From positions 19,297,669 through 19,361,668 of the forward strand of contig NC_068344.1 in the NCBI RefSeq assembly GCF_014633365.1: a stretch of DNA of 64,000 bases, in the 5' to 3' direction. A program made the translations under genes and the position numbers. Under the pieces are notes generated by a model, which saw only the letters and a program-made list of their open reading frames with translations, had not been told where the DNA came from and ran no database searches. This document shows, piece by piece, positions 1 to 11,639 of the stretch; positions within the stretch are counted from its first letter, which is position 1, and the number at the start of each line of letters is the position of its first letter. Source of the stretch: Diospyros lotus. Lineage: Eukaryota; Streptophyta; Magnoliopsida; Ericales; Ebenaceae.

Positions 1-41
1 TTTCATTTTTAGTCACCCGTAACCTTAAGAGTTAATAATAT

Positions 42-2117
42 TGTAACAGCCCGCCTTCTTGGACATGTTAGGCCTTAGGAAATTTGGTTAAGTTTTTTTT
101 TTTTTTGAACATTATTTAAAATTCCATAAGACCGTATCTAATGCCAGATGAGATATCTAGACTAGAAATAAATGTAAAGCGGAAGCTGAATCGAACCTGC
201 TCATGGTAAAGCATAATTTAATAATTGTACATGGCATTTAATACAAGTTAATACATAAAGCGTTTGATGATGGAACAATATACATAAATCTTAAACTAAT
301 CATATTATAACATGGTACATTTACTTGCATCTTGATGTCTCGTGTCACTACACATCACCACTCTCTGAATCATCTCTATAAGTCCCGGCTGGAACGTTGA
401 ATGTTCCAGGGACGAACCCATGTTAGATGATGAATCATCTAAGTAGAAATACCAAATGCAATGCTATGAATGTATGCAATGTCTTTCATCGTAAGTGTCA
501 ACTACACCCCTCATGCTGCCTATCATTTTAGCGGCCACTTCTTCGAAGCCGGGGTGTATGGGTGCACCCTTGATAGGCCAGCGGTGTCAGTTCGTACTCC
601 CTACGGCCTCATATGCATGTGATCAACAGTATCATTGTGCATGTATGCATTTCATAGTCATGCCATTGATGCAGTCTACATGATGATTTCATATCATTGC
701 ATGCCAATATGATAAAAGCATTTACATTTATAACTGTATTAAATTCAGGCAGCATACTTACAGCTAATTTGTCTCGAACTACGTGTCAAGCGGCTATCCC
801 TTAATTTCCTTGCTCACAAGGACACCTACAACATAGATTTATTTTTAGAATACCATTTTCTAGTTTTTCATAATTTCTTCCATTTTTCTTTTATTCCTAA
901 GCTTTATTTCTTCCAAAATTACATAATAATTATCTAGGCTTCATAAAAATTTACTTTCTTTTTACCAATATTCCTTAAATAATATTCTTAGTATTGTGGA
1001 ATTTTTTCTTGTAATTTTCTAACTTTAATTCCTAGTTTCCCTTATTTCATAATAGCTAAATATGTAATTATTACATAATAATTACCTAATCTTTCAATTT
1101 ATTAAACTTATCTTCACTAATATTTCTTAAATAATACTTATAACATTATGAAATTTTCTTGGAATTTTTTGAATTAAAATCCTATTTTTTCTTTATTTCC
1201 ATAATAGAAAAATCTACTTAAATAATTAATAAATTTATCATTTTCAGAAAATTATACATTAAATGAATCATAAACAATATTTCAAACTTAGTAATAAAAA
1301 TTTCAAATTTTTATTTCATCTATTTTATTTTATTTTATTCTATTTTCTTTTCTTTTCTTTTTATTTATTTTCTTTTCTGTTGGGCGCGTGAGCTGCACGC
1401 GCCTTCTTCCCACTCGCGGGCACGTGCAGCTCACGGGCCCGACTAGTTCTTCTTCTCCGGAGAGAAGCTTCGCCGCCGGCAGGCGATTCGACCCCTAAAC
1501 TCGATTTTTCTTCACCTAGCCCCTAGATCTCGAAATTACGAACACAATGGTGCAAAAATCAGCAAGAAAAAAGATTGATCTTACCTCGAATCGGCCGAAA
1601 TGCTCCTCGGCTCCGGCGAAGTTGCGACTTTCCGGCGACGCTTGGATCTCCCTCTTTACTGCTTCGTTGGCCTCCAAATTCTCCAGAAATGCTGCCCACG
1701 ACTTGAAGATCAGAACCCCACTCTCTAATCTCACAAAATCTCTCCCAATCGACCGATCTAAGCCTCGAAATTTTCGGATGGATTGGGCAGCGCAAACTTG
1801 GCTATTTATAGCCCATTTTCGATGTGCTTTGCTTCCCTATCGACGGCCACGCGTCCCAGAGGCCATTCCCCGGTCTTGTCGACATTAAAAACCCCACCTT
1901 TGCCCCCAAGAAGCAACTTGCAGGCGCGGCCAGAGCCTGGCCGCGCACTGCTTTGCAAATCCGATTTTCGGATTTTTTTTTTATTATATACATACATACA
2001 TATATACTGATTTATATAAATCTTAAATTATATTTATTTATATTGTCACAAGCATACCAAATTAATACATTATTATTTAAACTTACTTAAATTTATTCAA
2101 TAACTTAGGGTATTACA
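42..2117 (-). repeat. 3' LTR of the gypsy element
   Basis: About 2.08 kb, nearly identical to 7552..9628. On the minus strand it starts TGTAATACCC and ends GGGCTGTTACA. It contains a GC-rich block (about 1380..1480) and a TATA-like box. Short ORFs in it recur in the other LTR and are not genes. Confidence 0.93.
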
Positions 2118-2130
2118 TTCTCCCCTCCTT
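2118..2130 (-). promoter_or_regulatory. Polypurine tract
   Basis: On the minus strand AAGGAGGGGAGAA lies directly before the 3' LTR. It is the expected plus-strand DNA primer of an LTR retrotransposon. Confidence 0.8.
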
Positions 2131-2156
2131 ACAAAAATTTCGTCCTCGAAATTTGA

Positions 2157-5100
2157 TCATTCCTCACTCATTCTAACTATAGGGTCTTCAAACAGGTATG
2201 GATAGTTGAGTTTCATATCTTCTTCTTGTTCCCAAGTTATTTCTTCGCTCACGGGGTTTCTCCACAAAACTTGCACCAGGGGAATTGATTTGTTCCTTAG
2301 GACTTGATCCCTACGATCCAAAATGCTAACCGATTTTTCTACATACGAGAGATTTTCTTGAATCTCGATAGCTTCAGTTGGCATTATCTGGGAAGAATCT
2401 GGCTCATGCTTTCGCAGTTGCGATACGTGAAACACGTCATGGAGGTTTGATAGAGCCAAGGGTAGAGCGAGTCGGTAAACGACTAGTCCAATTCTTTCCA
2501 CTATATCGTATGGCCCTATATATCGAGGGCTTAACTTGCCCTTTTTCTTGTTGCTTCTAGTCACCATTCTTAATGGAGATATCTTCAGGTATACTTTGTC
2601 ACCTACTTGAAACTCCAATTTCCTTTTTCTTGTATCTGCGTAGGACTTCTGACGACTTTGAGCTTCCTTAATTCTCTCTTGAATGATTTTTATCTTTTCT
2701 ATTGTTTTCTGAACTATCTCGGGTCCCAAGATTTGTCGTTCGCCTACTTCAGTCCAGCAGATCGGGGATCTACATTTTCGGCCATACAAGGCTTCATAGG
2801 GAGCCATTCCAATGCTGCTGTGGTAGCTATTATTGTAAGCGAATTCTACTAACGGTAAATGCTCTTCCCAACTACCTGGAAAATCCATTGCACAAGCTCG
2901 CAGCATATCTTCTAGGGTTTGAATGGTCCTTTCTGATTGACCATCAGTCTGGGGGTGGTAGGCTGTACTTAGTCTAAGTTGAGTACCTAAACTTTCTTGC
3001 AAACTTCCCCAGAATCTAGAAGTGAATCTTGGGTCACGATCTGACACAATGCTTACAAGTACTCCATGTAACCTGACAATTTCATTTACATACTGTTGGG
3101 CTAATTTGCTGATCGGTTGGTTTACTTTCATAGCCAAGAAATGAGCAGACTTAGTTAATCTGTCAACTATCACCCAGATGGCATCATTTCCTTTAAGACT
3201 TCTTGGTAACCCAGTCACGAAATCCATTGTGATGTGCTCCCATTTCCACTCCGGAATTTCTAACGGTTGCAAACTTCCACCTGGCTTCTGATGTTCGATC
3301 TTGATTCTTTGACACGTGTCGCACTGACTTACGTATCTTGCCACATTTTTCTCCATTCCCGGCCACCAGTACACAGCTTTCAAGTCTTGGTACATCTTGG
3401 TGGCGCTAGGGTGTATTGAGTATCTAGATCAATGGGCTTCTCCCAAAATTACTTGTCGCAATTCCCTCACACGCCGTACATATATTCTTCCTTGAAAACG
3501 AAGGATATTTCCTCTTACCTCAAATTCTGGTTTCTTTGCTCGCCCGTGATCATCCACCCACATCTTTATTCGAGGGTCTTCCGAGTAGGCTTGTCGTATC
3601 TGGTCCATTGATTCCGGTTGCAACGTGAGACTAGCTGCGTAGACTGAGTTTCCTCAGGAAACTACTCCTACTGCCATTAAGCTGAAAGCTTCAACTAGCT
3701 TCCACTCTGCCATCATTATTCCGGCCCTACAAGGGGTTTCTTTCCTGCTCAGGGCGTCTGCTACGACATTAGCTTTACCAGGGTGGTATTGAATAGTACA
3801 GTCGTAGTCTTTTAACAGCTCAATCCATCTTCGTTGCCTCATGTTTAATTCTTTTTGTGAGAAGACATACTGCAGACTCTTGTGATCAATAAAAATCTCG
3901 AACTTCTCACCATATAAATAATGCCTCCAAATCTTTAAGGCAAATACTACTGCCGCCAGCTCCAAATCGTGGGTCGGGTAGTTTCTTTCATGGTTCTTTA
4001 GCTGTCGAGACCCATAAGCAATGACTCTCCCGTATTGCATCAGCACACACCCTAAACCGTTTCTCGAGGCGTCAGTGTAGACCATAAAACCTCCTGATCC
4101 GTTTGGCATAGCCAGGACTAGAGCGGTTGTCAGCTTAGCCTTAAGTGTCTGAAAACTTTCTTCGCACCGTTCGTTCCAGTCGAACTTTACCCCCTTCTGA
4201 GTTAACTTGGTGAGGGGTGTCGCAATCTTTGAAAACCCTTCCACAAACTTTCTATAGTACCATGCCAGTCCCAAGAAACTCTTAACCTCAGTAACTGATT
4301 GGGGTTGCTTCTAATTCGTCACGGCTGCGATCTTGACTGGGTCGACCGATATTTCTTCGGCCGATATCACATGTCCCAAAAATGCCACCTGGTATAACCA
4401 AAATTCACATTTTGAGAACTTGGCATACAACTTATGTTCTCGCAATGTTTGCAATATTATCCTTAAATGTGATTCGTGTTCTTCTTCCGAGAGAGAATAT
4501 ATCAGTATGTCGTCTATAAACACGATCACGAACTTGTCCAGAAATGGCCTGAAGACTCGATTCATAGTGTCCATAAAAGCTGCTGGGGCATTGGTTAGTC
4601 CGAACGGCATCACCAAAAATTCATAGTGCCCATATGGAGAACGAAACGCTGTCTTAGGCACGTCTTCGTCCTTAATCCTTAATTGATAATATCCTGATCT
4701 TAGGTCAATCTTCGAGAAGACCTTGGCCCCTTGCAATTGATCGAACAACTCCTCGATTCTGGGGAGTGGGTACTTATTCTTGACCGTTTTCTTGTTGAGC
4801 TGTCGATAATCGATACACATCCTCAGACTCCCGTCCTTTTTCTTGACAAAAAGTACTGGTGCTCCCCATGGCGACATACTTGGCTTGATAAATCCCTTGT
4901 CTAACAATTCTTGAAGTTGGGTTTTTAATTCTCTCAATTCTGCAAGAGCCATTTTATACGGGGGTATCGAAACCGGACCTGCTCCTGGCACGATCTCTAT
5001 CGAGAACTCGATCTCTCGCTGGGGTGGCAGTCCAGGCAATTCCTCGAGAAACACATCCCCGAATTCTTTAACGAGTCGCACTTCTTCAAATTTTAAGGGC

Positions 5101-6701
5101 TCCTTGCTTTTCTCTTGAACACAAGCCAAATATCCTTGTGCCCCTTGACGTAACAGTCTCTCGGCCTTTAGAGCCGAGATCCATTTCTGTTCACTTACCC
5201 TCCTTTACCCTCGAAACTTGGCGTTCGAGTCTCCGCTCTTGAGGCAGACTGTTTTAGCTTTACAGTCCAATGTGGCGTTGTACTTAGTTAGGAAGTCCAT
5301 TCCTAGAATCACATCAAAATCTTGAAATTCCAGAAGGATCAGATCTGCCAGGAACTCAACTTCCCTTATCTGAATTTTCCTATCTTTGTATCCTGAAGAG
5401 GTTTCTAGAGATTTCCCCATTGGGGTTGCGACAATCATTCGACAATTCAAATTTTCTGGTTTGTCTCCTACTACTTTAGCAAATGCATGCGAAATGAATG
5501 AGTGACTTGCACCTGAATCTATTAATGCATGCATGGAGATACCAGATAGAAACATAGTACCTTCAATTATTGTTGGATCCTCTGCCACATCCTGCCGTGT
5601 TAGATGAAACACTCTTCCTTGATGTGCTCTGGCATTCCCGGACGTCCCCTGGGGTTGACTTATCAGTCGCGGCTTGGGACAGTCCTTTGCGAAATGGCCC
5701 GTCTGCTGGCAGTTGAAACAAGTAATTCCTTTCTTTGGGCAGTTCTGGTTGAGATGCCCTATTTCTCCACAATTGTAACACCCCTTTGTCCCGAGCCGAC
5801 ACGGCCTCCCTGGGTGCTGCTTCTGGCATTTTGCGCATGGGGCACCAGGCTTGAACTTCGGCTTCTGGGGTTCCAGCTTCTTGCCGGCTCTATGACCGCT
5901 CCCCTGCTGACTTTCCCCTTGGATAGCGTCGATCCGGCTCAGGTTAGCCTCAGTGGTATAGGCTTGCAGTACCGCTTCTGCATAGGTCTGGGTACTTGCA
6001 CTACTCAACGCCTTCTGAAGCTTCAGACTTAGTCCTCCCAAAAACTTCTGAGCCTTGATCCTTTCGTCTCCTTCGTAAATAGGCATGTATTGAATCAATC
6101 GACTGAAAGCGTCCTCGTACTGGGCGACAGACATGTCCCCAGTCTATCTCAGCTCCATGAATTCTCTTTCTTTCTTCATTCTTAAATTCAGAGGGAAGTA
6201 CTTCTCGTTGAAGAGTTCCTTGAATCTTTCCCAAGTGACGTAAGATGCCCTGGCTCGAGGGGTCATTGTTCTCTTGACTCCTCTCCACCATCTGTCTGCT
6301 TCTCCTTGCAACATGAAGGTGGCACAATTAACTTTCTCTTCTTCGCTGCAGTGAAGGTGGTCCAACAACTTCTCTGTTTGCTCGATCCAAAATTCCCCTT
6401 CACTGGGGTCGGCACCAATTTTTCCCTGAAAGACGGGAGGGTTCTGCCGTCGGTACAAGTCAAGCATGTTGGCCACGTGACCATCCCTAGAGTGAGTCTC
6501 GTGTATGAAACCCACAACACCTCCCAAAATTCGCTCCATCTGATCCAGTCTACTACTCCCGGTTTCTTGGCTGGAGTCGCCCTCTGGGTGTCTACTTGTG
6601 TTTCCTTCGTTTCCTTCAATGATGCCAACTTGTGGGTTGGGTGTCCTAGGCCCAACTGCTAATCTTCTTTGAGTGTTTACCATCTGAAAGGAAAATAGCA
6701 T
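2157..6701 (-). pseudogene. Gypsy gag-pol polyprotein with five in-frame stops
   Basis: One continuous reading frame of about 1,514 codons encodes, in order: a gag capsid region (6701 to about 5850); two CCHC zinc knuckles (CYNCGEIGH..., CFNCQQTGH...; about 5690..5790); protease with IDSGASHSF (about 5510); reverse transcriptase with the catalytic FIDD box (about 4510); RNase H with YTDAS (about 4080); and integrase with HHCC finger, the D-D-E residues (MDF, SDRDPRF, QSER) and a C-terminal tail ending in a chromodomain-like EEITWEQEEDM segment. The frame is never shifted but is cut by stops at 6144 (TAG), 5205 (TAA), 4311 (TAG), 3654 (TGA) and 3429 (TGA). The intervening codons read through as normal gag-pol sequence. 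At least two stops fit C-to-T or G-to-A change. The copy should be non-autonomous unless stops are suppressed. Confidence 0.93.
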
Positions 6702-6822
6702 TCGAAATTAGACAACAGGATCTTGCCATCCGATTAGTTCTATATTCGGTTGCAAAACGTTATATGTACATGCTACATATTTACATAGATTACACATAGC
6801 ACTATACAGGTCATGTAAGTAG

Positions 6823-7434
6823 TTAGAATGTTTCTGAGATGGATCTATTTTGGTCCGACGACCTCCAAATCCAAACATTCTCTTCATCTTCGGAGTCGTA
6901 TGGGGGTGCCTCAGGGCCGTCCGTTACTTCCACGACCTCCTCTTCATCCTCCGAGTCTGAGACCTCGAAGTCATCTTCGGCCCAGAACACAGGTATGTCA
7001 TCCTCTTCTTCTTCCGCATTAGCTGGATTTCCCATTTCTTCTGGCTCGGTCGGGTCTTCCATCTCTTCTTCCTCTCCTTCTTCAAGTGGCTCCTCCATGT
7101 CTTCGTCAAACTCGTCTGCTAGCGCCGGCTCGTACATTTCTATCAGTAACTCGCGAACCCGAGTGCAGTAATGACGAAAATCAGGGAACTGTTCGTCTTG
7201 CTGTCGGACCCAATCTGCGAAATCCTGCAGCCCATCTTCTAATACATCGACCATCATATTTATCTGAAACTGGGCGAGATCGGGCCAAAGTCGGTAGCTT
7301 GGGGGCACATCGTCGATAATTTCTTCTATCTGGACGAGGTATTCCATGATACCCTCGTTCGGTTCTGGAATCCGGTTCGCCATACGATGAGCCCAGTGAT
7401 CAACCAAGACCTGCTCTAAGAAATTGCCAGCCAT
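6823..7434 (-). CDS. Extra acidic ORF upstream of gag in the gypsy element
   Basis: An intact 203-codon ORF in the leader between the primer-binding site (7538..7549) and gag (starts 6701). The first 110 or so residues are mixed, with many aromatic and acidic residues (DHWAH, PPSYRLWPDLAQF, FADWVRQQDEQFPDF, FRHYCTRVRELL). The rest is extremely acidic, with runs such as EEGEEEEMEDPTEPEE and DSEDEEEVVEV. I see no zinc finger, protease, RT or integrase motif and do not recognise the family. It stays open while gag-pol has gathered five stops, though a 0.6-kb frame could survive by chance. Extra ORFs at this position are known in some plant gypsy elements. A role in RNA or particle handling would be speculation. 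Confidence 0.65.
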   Translation of the reverse strand: MAGNFLEQVLVDHWAHRMANRIPEPNEGIMEYLVQIEEIIDDVPPSYRLWPDLAQFQINMMVDVLEDGLQDFADWVRQQDEQFPDFRHYCTRVRELLIEMYEPALADEFDEDMEEPLEEGEEEEMEDPTEPEEMGNPANAEEEEDDIPVFWAEDDFEVSDSEDEEEVVEVTDGPEAPPYDSEDEENVWIWRSSDQNRSISETF

Positions 7435-7537
7435 CTGCCATCACAACTTCCGTTAGTACCCCTAACTGTCTTCGAGTTGGTACTTTCACCTGCTAGGCCT
7501 AGTCTAAATTTTCTTCCTAGGTACTCTTCTAAGTTGA

Positions 7538-7549
7538 GCTCTGATACCA
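7538..7549 (-). promoter_or_regulatory. Primer-binding site (tRNA-iMet)
   Basis: On the minus strand TGGTATCAGAGC lies two bases downstream of the 5' LTR. It is complementary to the 3' end of plant initiator tRNA-Met, the usual primer for chromoviruses. Confidence 0.9.
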
Positions 7550-7551
7550 AC

Positions 7552-9628
7552 TATAACAACCCGCCTTCTTGGACATGTTAGGCCTTAGGAAATTTGGTTA
7601 AATTTTTTTTTTTTTGAACATTATTTAAAATTTCATAAGACCGTATCTAGTGCCAGATGAGATATCTAGACTAGAAATAAATGTAAAGCGGAAGCTAAAT
7701 CAAACCTACTCATGGTAAAGCATAATTTAATAATTGTACATGGCATTTAATACAAGTTAATACATAAAGCGTTTGATGATGGAACAATATACATAAATCT
7801 TAAACTAATCATATTATAACATGGTACATTTACTCGCATCTTGATGTCTCGTGTCACTATACATCACCACTCTCTGAATCATCTCTTCAAGTCCCGACTG
7901 GAACGTTAAATGTTCCAGGGACGAACCCATGTTAGATGATGAATCATCTAAGTAGAAATACCAAATGCAATGCTATGAGTGTATGCAATGTCTTTAATCA
8001 TAGGTGTCAACTACACCCCTCATGTTGCCTATCATTTTAGTGGCCATCTCTTCGAAGCCGGGGTGTATGGGTGCACCCTTGATAGGCCAGCGGTGTCAGT
8101 TCGTACTCCCTACGACCTCATATGCATGTGATCAACAGTATCATTGTGCATGTATGCATTTCATAGTCATGCCATTGATGCAGTCTACATGATGGTTTCA
8201 TATCATAGCATGTCAATATGATAAAAGCATTTACATTTATAACTGTATTAAATTCAGGCAACATACTTACAGCTAATTTGTCTCGAACTACGTGCCAAGC
8301 GGCTATCCCTTAATTTCCTTACTCACAAGGACCCCTACAACATAGATTTATTTTTACAATACCATTTTCTAGTTTTTCATAATTTCTTCCATTTTTCTTT
8401 TATTCCTAAGCTTTATTTCTTCCAAAATTACATAATAATTATCTAGGCTTCATAAAAATTTACTTTCTTTTTACCAATATTCCTTAAATAATATTCTTAG
8501 TATTGTGGAATTTTTTCTTATAATTTTCTAACTTTAATTCCTAGTTTCCCTTATTTCATAATAGCTAAATATGTAATTATTACATAATAATTACCTAATC
8601 TTTCAATTTATTAAACTTCTCTTCACTAATATTTCTTAAATAATACTTATAACATTCTGAAATTTTCTTGGAATTTTTTGAATTAAAATCCTATTTTTTC
8701 TTTATTTCCATAATAGAAAAATCTACTTAAATAATTAATAAATTTATCATTTTCAGAAAATTATACATTAAATGAATCATAAACAATATTTCAGACTTAA
8801 TAATAAAAATTTCAAATTTTTATTTCATCTATTTTATTTTATTCTATTTTCTTTTCATTTCTTTTCTTTTATTTTCTTTTCTGTCGGGCGTGTGAGCTGC
8901 ACGCGCCTTCTTCCCACTCGCGGGCGCGTGCAGCTCACGGGCCCGACTGGTTCTTCTTCTCCGGTGAGAAGCTTCGCCGCCGGCCGGCGATTCGACCCCT
9001 AAACTCGATTTTTCTTCACCTAGCCCTTAGATCTCGAAATTACGAACACAATGATGCAAAAATCAGCAAGAAAAGAGATCGATCTTACCTCGAATCGGCC
9101 GAAATGCTCCTCGGCTCTGGCGAAGTCGGACTTTCCGGCGACGCTTGGATCTCCCTCTTTACTGCTTCGTTGGCCTCCAAATTCTCCAGAAATGCTGCCC
9201 ACGACTTGAAGATCAGAACCCCATTCTCCAATCTCACAAAATCTCTCCCAATCGACCGATCTAAGCCTCGAAATTTTCGGATGGATTGGGCAGCGCGAAC
9301 TTGGCTATTTATAGCCCATTTTCGACGTGCTTCGCTTCCCTATCGACGGCCACGCGTCCCAGAGGCTATTCCCCGGTCTTGTCGGCATTAAAAACCCCAC
9401 CTTTGCCCCCAAGAAGCAACTTGCAGGCGCGGCCATGCTCTGGCCGCGCACTGCTTTGCAAATCCGATTTTCGGATTTTTTTTTTATTATATACATACAT
9501 ACATACATACATATATACTGATTTATATAAATCTTAAATTATATTTATTTATATTGTCACAAGCATACCAAATTAATACATTATTATTTAAACTTACTTA
9601 AATTTATTCAATAACTTAGGGTATTACA
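7552..9628 (-). repeat. 5' LTR of the gypsy element
   Basis: About 2.08 kb, the partner of 42..2117. Its inner terminal dinucleotide has changed from CA to TA (minus strand); the other end keeps TG. This LTR should hold the promoter of the element. Confidence 0.93.
9306..9313 (-). promoter_or_regulatory. Probable TATA box of the 5' LTR
   Basis: Minus strand TATAAATA inside GGGCTATAAATAGCC, also present at the matching place in the other LTR (about 1806). It resembles a plant TATA box. The start site itself cannot be seen. Confidence 0.5.
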
Positions 9629-9633
9629 AATAT

Positions 9634-11639
9634 TGAAAACGTTGTTACACACGAAGACTCACCAAATGATCGTCGTTTACTTTCCCCTTTTTGGTTGAAC
9701 TTGATCTAGAATTTGTTGCTCCCTCGTACTTAACTTTAAGCGGCCATACAAAGATAGATAGATAGATGATTAATGTTACCTCTACATGAATGGGTCGATA
9801 TACATTAATTATCATATATTTATAGTTAGGAGAATTTTATAGTTCGATTAGCTGTACAAATTAATTTGAAGAACAAAAAAGAGTGGAGATCAAATTGGAG
9901 AAGGGTCAAATTGGTGGAGATCGACAGAGGTGGGGGGGGGGGGAGGCGGGTTGCGATGGAGGAGATGAAGGGTCACAGTGTAGACCGGTGAAAGGATTGC
10001 AATTTGTTAAGGGTCGTGGTGAATTAAGGAGATGGATGGTAGACAGTAGAATACATTAGTTTCTGACGGGCGACGCGACGGCGACAAATTAACTTTGAAT
10101 TGGAGGACTTGTGAGAGAGAGAACAGTTGGGTAGGTAGGTGGAGATCGAGGAGGGTGCATAAATATGAATTCATAAACAACACAAGGGTAATTATATCAA
10201 TTGCACAACCAACCATCCCTAATCCATAATAGATAGAGTGAATATATTGATCAATTCCTTTCATTTTAGGTCCATTCTTTCTTTGGGTGCAACCAAACAA
10301 GTTTTTGAAAAAGTCCTATTTTCATTTTCATTCTCATTCCGTAGCCAAACGGTCCTTAATGTTTCCACCTCTTTTAATATATAGGTGAGTTTACTTCTTT
10401 CGTACATGCCACCTAAATTGATTAATGTAGTAGAGACCTAAACTAGTTGCAACTTGCATTTATGAGAAGACTTGAAAGGCTCGACATTTCCCAACAAAAT
10501 TAATGCAAGCGCTGTATGTATATATATATATATATATATAGGTTTAAACCACCTCCTACAGCATCTATCATGCATGTACGGCCCATGCCAGCAGAAGTCT
10601 TCTTTAATTTGTTTTCAACATGTGATAGTTACTATGTGAAACACGGAAATAGCTCCGAGACTAACGTTTTTTTTTTTTTTTTTTGGGGGGGGTCTTTTAT
10701 GTAATTTATAAAATATTTTGGAATCATTTCATAAATTACAGAAAATGACCGAAAATGTGTTTTCGGCAATCGAAGTTCTCGAATCCCAAAGTTTTCTCTC
10801 TTTCCGTCTTCTTCTTCTTCTTTTACTTTTTTTTTTTTAGTTTTTTATTTTCAAATCCTGAAATTCCTTCACTCGATTGTCAGAGCTTATTACTCCTATG
10901 GTTTCTCGTTATTCCCTTACTTTTAGTTTCCGACCTTGCCATTCCCCTGTCATCGAATCCCAAAAATTGAGCCTCGTTAAAGGTCATCATTCTCTCTTGC
11001 AGTCACTATCGATCGTCATCTCTCTCGATTTGTTGTTACTTCATGTTTTTAATATCAATTTATATATCTTTCATTTATGGGTAATATAAAATAAGGACTT
11101 GGGGGAGGGGGAAGAGCAAGAGAAGAAAAGAGATTGGGCTCTTGGGGATGAGAATAATGAGCATGGCCATGTCCGTGAACTTGCTTCGCCATGGTCAACG
11201 GATGGAGTTGCACTTTTTACAAGGTCCTCCTTCTCTCGTCTCTTCTTTTTTGTTAAATATGGGGGAGAAGTACTAGAAGTATATTTTTATTTTTGCTAAG
11301 ATCCCTTGGTAGATGATATTTTTATTTTTGTAGTATGTTTGAATTAATTTTTTTAATTTTTTATATTAAAAATTATATTTATAAAAAACATCTATATCTT
11401 TTAAATTTATACTTTACTTTGTATTTTCGTTTCTTATTTTTTTTATTTTCATTTTGTATCGAAAATATTTACCGTTTCTATTTTCATACAACCTAGTCAG
11501 GTCTTAGTTTTGGATAGTATAATTGAGAAAATATTTAATATATAATTGTGATGTTTTTTTGACGCTTGATTTTGATGTTTATTTCAAAATATATACTCAA
11601 AGAATTAAAAAAATACAAACTATCAAAATGAAATATAAA
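9634..11639. other. Intergenic, no gene seen
   Basis: AT-rich DNA with a G run (about 9933..9945), a (TA)n microsatellite (10519..10540), a T run followed by Gs (about 10668..10691) and a pyrimidine-rich stretch (about 10795..10850). Short ORFs here have no recognisable domain or coding character. Confidence 0.5.
10519..10540. repeat. (TA)n microsatellite
   Basis: About eleven TA units read directly from the sequence. Confidence 0.85.

Larger units (their letters stand above)
42..9628 (-). mobile_element. Full-length Ty3/gypsy chromovirus (Tekay/Del-like)
   Basis: Complete LTR retrotransposon on the minus strand. Two LTRs of about 2.08 kb (42..2117 and 7552..9628) flank an internal region with primer-binding site, leader ORF, gag, protease, reverse transcriptase, RNase H, integrase and polypurine tract. 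The 5-bp sequence AATAT occurs directly outside both ends (37..41 and 9629..9633), a perfect target-site duplication, so the ends are firm. The domain order RT-RNaseH-integrase is that of Ty3/gypsy. The integrase C-terminal tail with a chromodomain-like ending, the tRNA-iMet primer site and the long LTRs point to the Tekay/Del chromovirus lineage (inferred). The LTRs differ by roughly two dozen changes in the first 650 bp, mostly transitions, so the insertion is not very recent. Confidence 0.93.

Noticed and set aside
1516..2010. Several short ORFs on both strands
   Set aside because: They fall in an LTR and recur in the matching place of the other LTR (about 9020..9537). No domain.
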